From positions 1 to 7,326 of the forward strand of contig JAMCVO010000550.1 in NCBI GenBank assembly GCA_023475715.1: a DNA stretch of 7,326 bases, in the 5' to 3' direction. Source of the DNA: Actinomycetota bacterium. Lineage in GTDB: Bacteria; Actinomycetota; Humimicrobiia; Humimicrobiales; Humimicrobiaceae. Positions 6,567-7,326 of the stretch are shown here, in pieces. Each line of letters starts with the position of its first letter. The first letter of the stretch is position 1. Below the pieces are notes generated by a model. The model was not told where the DNA came from and did not search any database. It was given only the letters and a program-made list of their open reading frames with translations. Position numbers and translations under genes: made by a program.

Positions 6567-7301
6567 ATGACTGAAAAAGCTGAAAAAAAAGATATAATCA
6601 ATATTAATTTTGTTTGCAGCGGCAATACATGCAGGAGTTATATTGCAGAAGCAATTGCAACTCATCTTTTAAAGACTGTATATTTTAAAAAATACCCGAG
6701 CCTGAAAGATAAGATCAGCATCAGCAGCGCCGGTACTGAAGTCATGTTTACGGAAATTCCTGCAAATACCTACCGGGTTCTGGATGTATTTGAAATTCCA
6801 AATATAAAATTCAAACCCAAACAAATTGATATATCAATAATCAGGAGTTCCGATTTGATAATAACAATGGCAACTTCCCATAAAAAAAATATTATTTCAA
6901 GGTTTATCAAAATTGATGAAAAGAAAATTTTTAATTTGCTCGAACTTTCAAATATTATTTTATATGTCCAATCAGAAAGTATTTACAACAGAAAAACCAT
7001 TGAAAGAGGCACATCGCAAACCAGCAATATCTACAGGAATTATCCTATCAAACCAGTGTGTAACAGATATTTACTGGAAAAAGATAATATTGGCTATACC
7101 AAAAGTACCAAACATTTAAAACCTGTTTCTGCTATAAATGAAAGGCTGAAAATAATAAAAGATACAGGTGCGCAGTCAATTATTTTTCCCCTAAGCATAG
7201 ATGTTGAAGACCCATTTGGAAGGTCCACAGATGTTTACCTTAAAGTTGCAAAATTAATAAAAGAAAATATAATAATTATTTTTAATTATCTTTTCAATTA
7301 A
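6567..7301 (+). CDS. Low-molecular-weight protein phosphatase (YwlE-like) with a long insertion
   Basis: Cysteine-dependent phosphatase of the LMW-PTP fold. The P-loop is CSGNTCRS at residues 17-24, with nucleophile Cys17 and phosphate-binding Arg23 (C-x5-R). The general-acid motif is DPFG at 215-218, with Asp215. Thr21 occupies the place that in B. subtilis YwlE is a Thr linked to preference for phosphoarginine over phosphotyrosine, so an arginine-phosphatase role is plausible. The family is about 150 residues; this protein has 244. Most of the excess is a stretch of about 70 residues (roughly 130-205, rich in Asn, Lys, Tyr, Ser and Ile) between the conserved LLEL segment and the DPFG motif. 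The frame is open throughout. The start ATG at 6567 has AAGGG about 5 nt upstream. Placement after a TsaC/Sua5 gene matches Firmicute ywl operons. Confidence 0.85.
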   Translation: MTEKAEKKDIININFVCSGNTCRSYIAEAIATHLLKTVYFKKYPSLKDKISISSAGTEVMFTEIPANTYRVLDVFEIPNIKFKPKQIDISIIRSSDLIITMATSHKKNIISRFIKIDEKKIFNLLELSNIILYVQSESIYNRKTIERGTSQTSNIYRNYPIKPVCNRYLLEKDNIGYTKSTKHLKPVSAINERLKIIKDTGAQSIIFPLSIDVEDPFGRSTDVYLKVAKLIKENIIIIFNYLFN

Positions 7302-7303
7302 AA

Positions 7304-7308
7304 AGGAG
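7304..7308 (+). promoter_or_regulatory. Shine-Dalgarno for the next gene
   Basis: AGGAG, directly after the phosphatase stop codon and 6 nt before the codon at 7315. It is a good ribosome-binding site and implies another gene in the same operon running off the right edge. Confidence 0.6.
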
Positions 7309-7314
7309 TTTATC

Positions 7315-7326
7315 ATAAAAATAGCA
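7315..7326 (+). CDS. Possible first codons of a downstream gene, cut by window edge
   Basis: Four codons, ATA AAA ATA GCA, follow AGGAG at the spacing expected of a start codon. No ATG, GTG or TTG exists between the ribosome-binding site and the window end. If ATA is the initiator, the product begins M-K-I-A, which is how ribose-5-phosphate isomerase B (RpiB) often begins. rpiB lies in the Bacillus ywl cluster next to the Sua5 and phosphatase genes. The alternative start is ATC at 7312. Twelve bases are far too few to identify a gene, so this is a suggestion from context only. Confidence 0.3.

Noticed and set aside
6913..7119. Second plus-strand frame inside the phosphatase insert, suggesting a frameshift or overlapping gene
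   Set aside because: The main phosphatase frame stays open and resumes the conserved DPFG motif after the insert, so no frameshift is needed. The short frame resembles nothing known.

Overview
This window looks like part of a low-GC bacterial chromosome. All genes are AT-rich by eye, and the non-coding gaps are even more so. Gene content is core metabolism: an F-type ATP synthase operon, a dCMP deaminase, a tRNA t6A synthesis enzyme and a small phosphatase. The operon order (atpI-B-E-F-H-A-G) and the neighbours (TsaC/Sua5 family, a YwlE-like phosphatase, possibly rpiB next, a dCMP deaminase beside atp) recall the ywl/atp neighbourhood of Firmicutes. Several proteins diverge from textbook motifs, so an uncultivated or deep-branching low-GC lineage is possible. 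I cannot name the taxon from sequence alone.

Layout. Positions 1-4845 (minus strand) carry the ATP synthase operon, read right to left: atpI, atpB, atpE, atpF, atpH, atpA, and atpG cut by the left edge. atpD and atpC are expected beyond it. Genes abut or overlap, and four of them (atpB, atpF, atpH, atpA) appear to start with TTG. A strong sigma70/sigmaA-type promoter (TTGAAA, 17 bp, TATAAT) lies at 4946-4974, just upstream of atpI. Positions 4994-5458 (minus strand) encode a ComEB-like dCMP deaminase with its own extended -10 promoter.

The 446-bp divergent gap at 5459-5904 holds the most unusual feature: a nested inverted-repeat element. A 19-bp perfect terminal inverted repeat encloses a 16-bp perfect inner inverted repeat, which encloses a GC-rich multi-hairpin core. 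A 9-bp direct repeat that could be a target-site duplication flanks the whole. It reads as a non-autonomous (MITE-like) insertion, a structured RNA gene, or both.

Positions 5905-7301 (plus strand) carry a two-gene operon: a single-domain TsaC/Sua5-family threonylcarbamoyl-AMP synthase and a low-molecular-weight phosphatase. The phosphatase has a YwlE-type active-site loop and an unusual insertion of about 70 residues. The last 26 bases contain a good Shine-Dalgarno and what looks like the first codons of a third gene, with ATA or ATC where a start codon should be.

Together the minus-strand genes make the membrane-bound, apparently proton-coupled ATP synthase plus a pyrimidine deoxynucleotide enzyme. 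The plus-strand genes serve tRNA modification and protein dephosphorylation. Apart from the intergenic element and some variant residues, this is a conventional housekeeping region.
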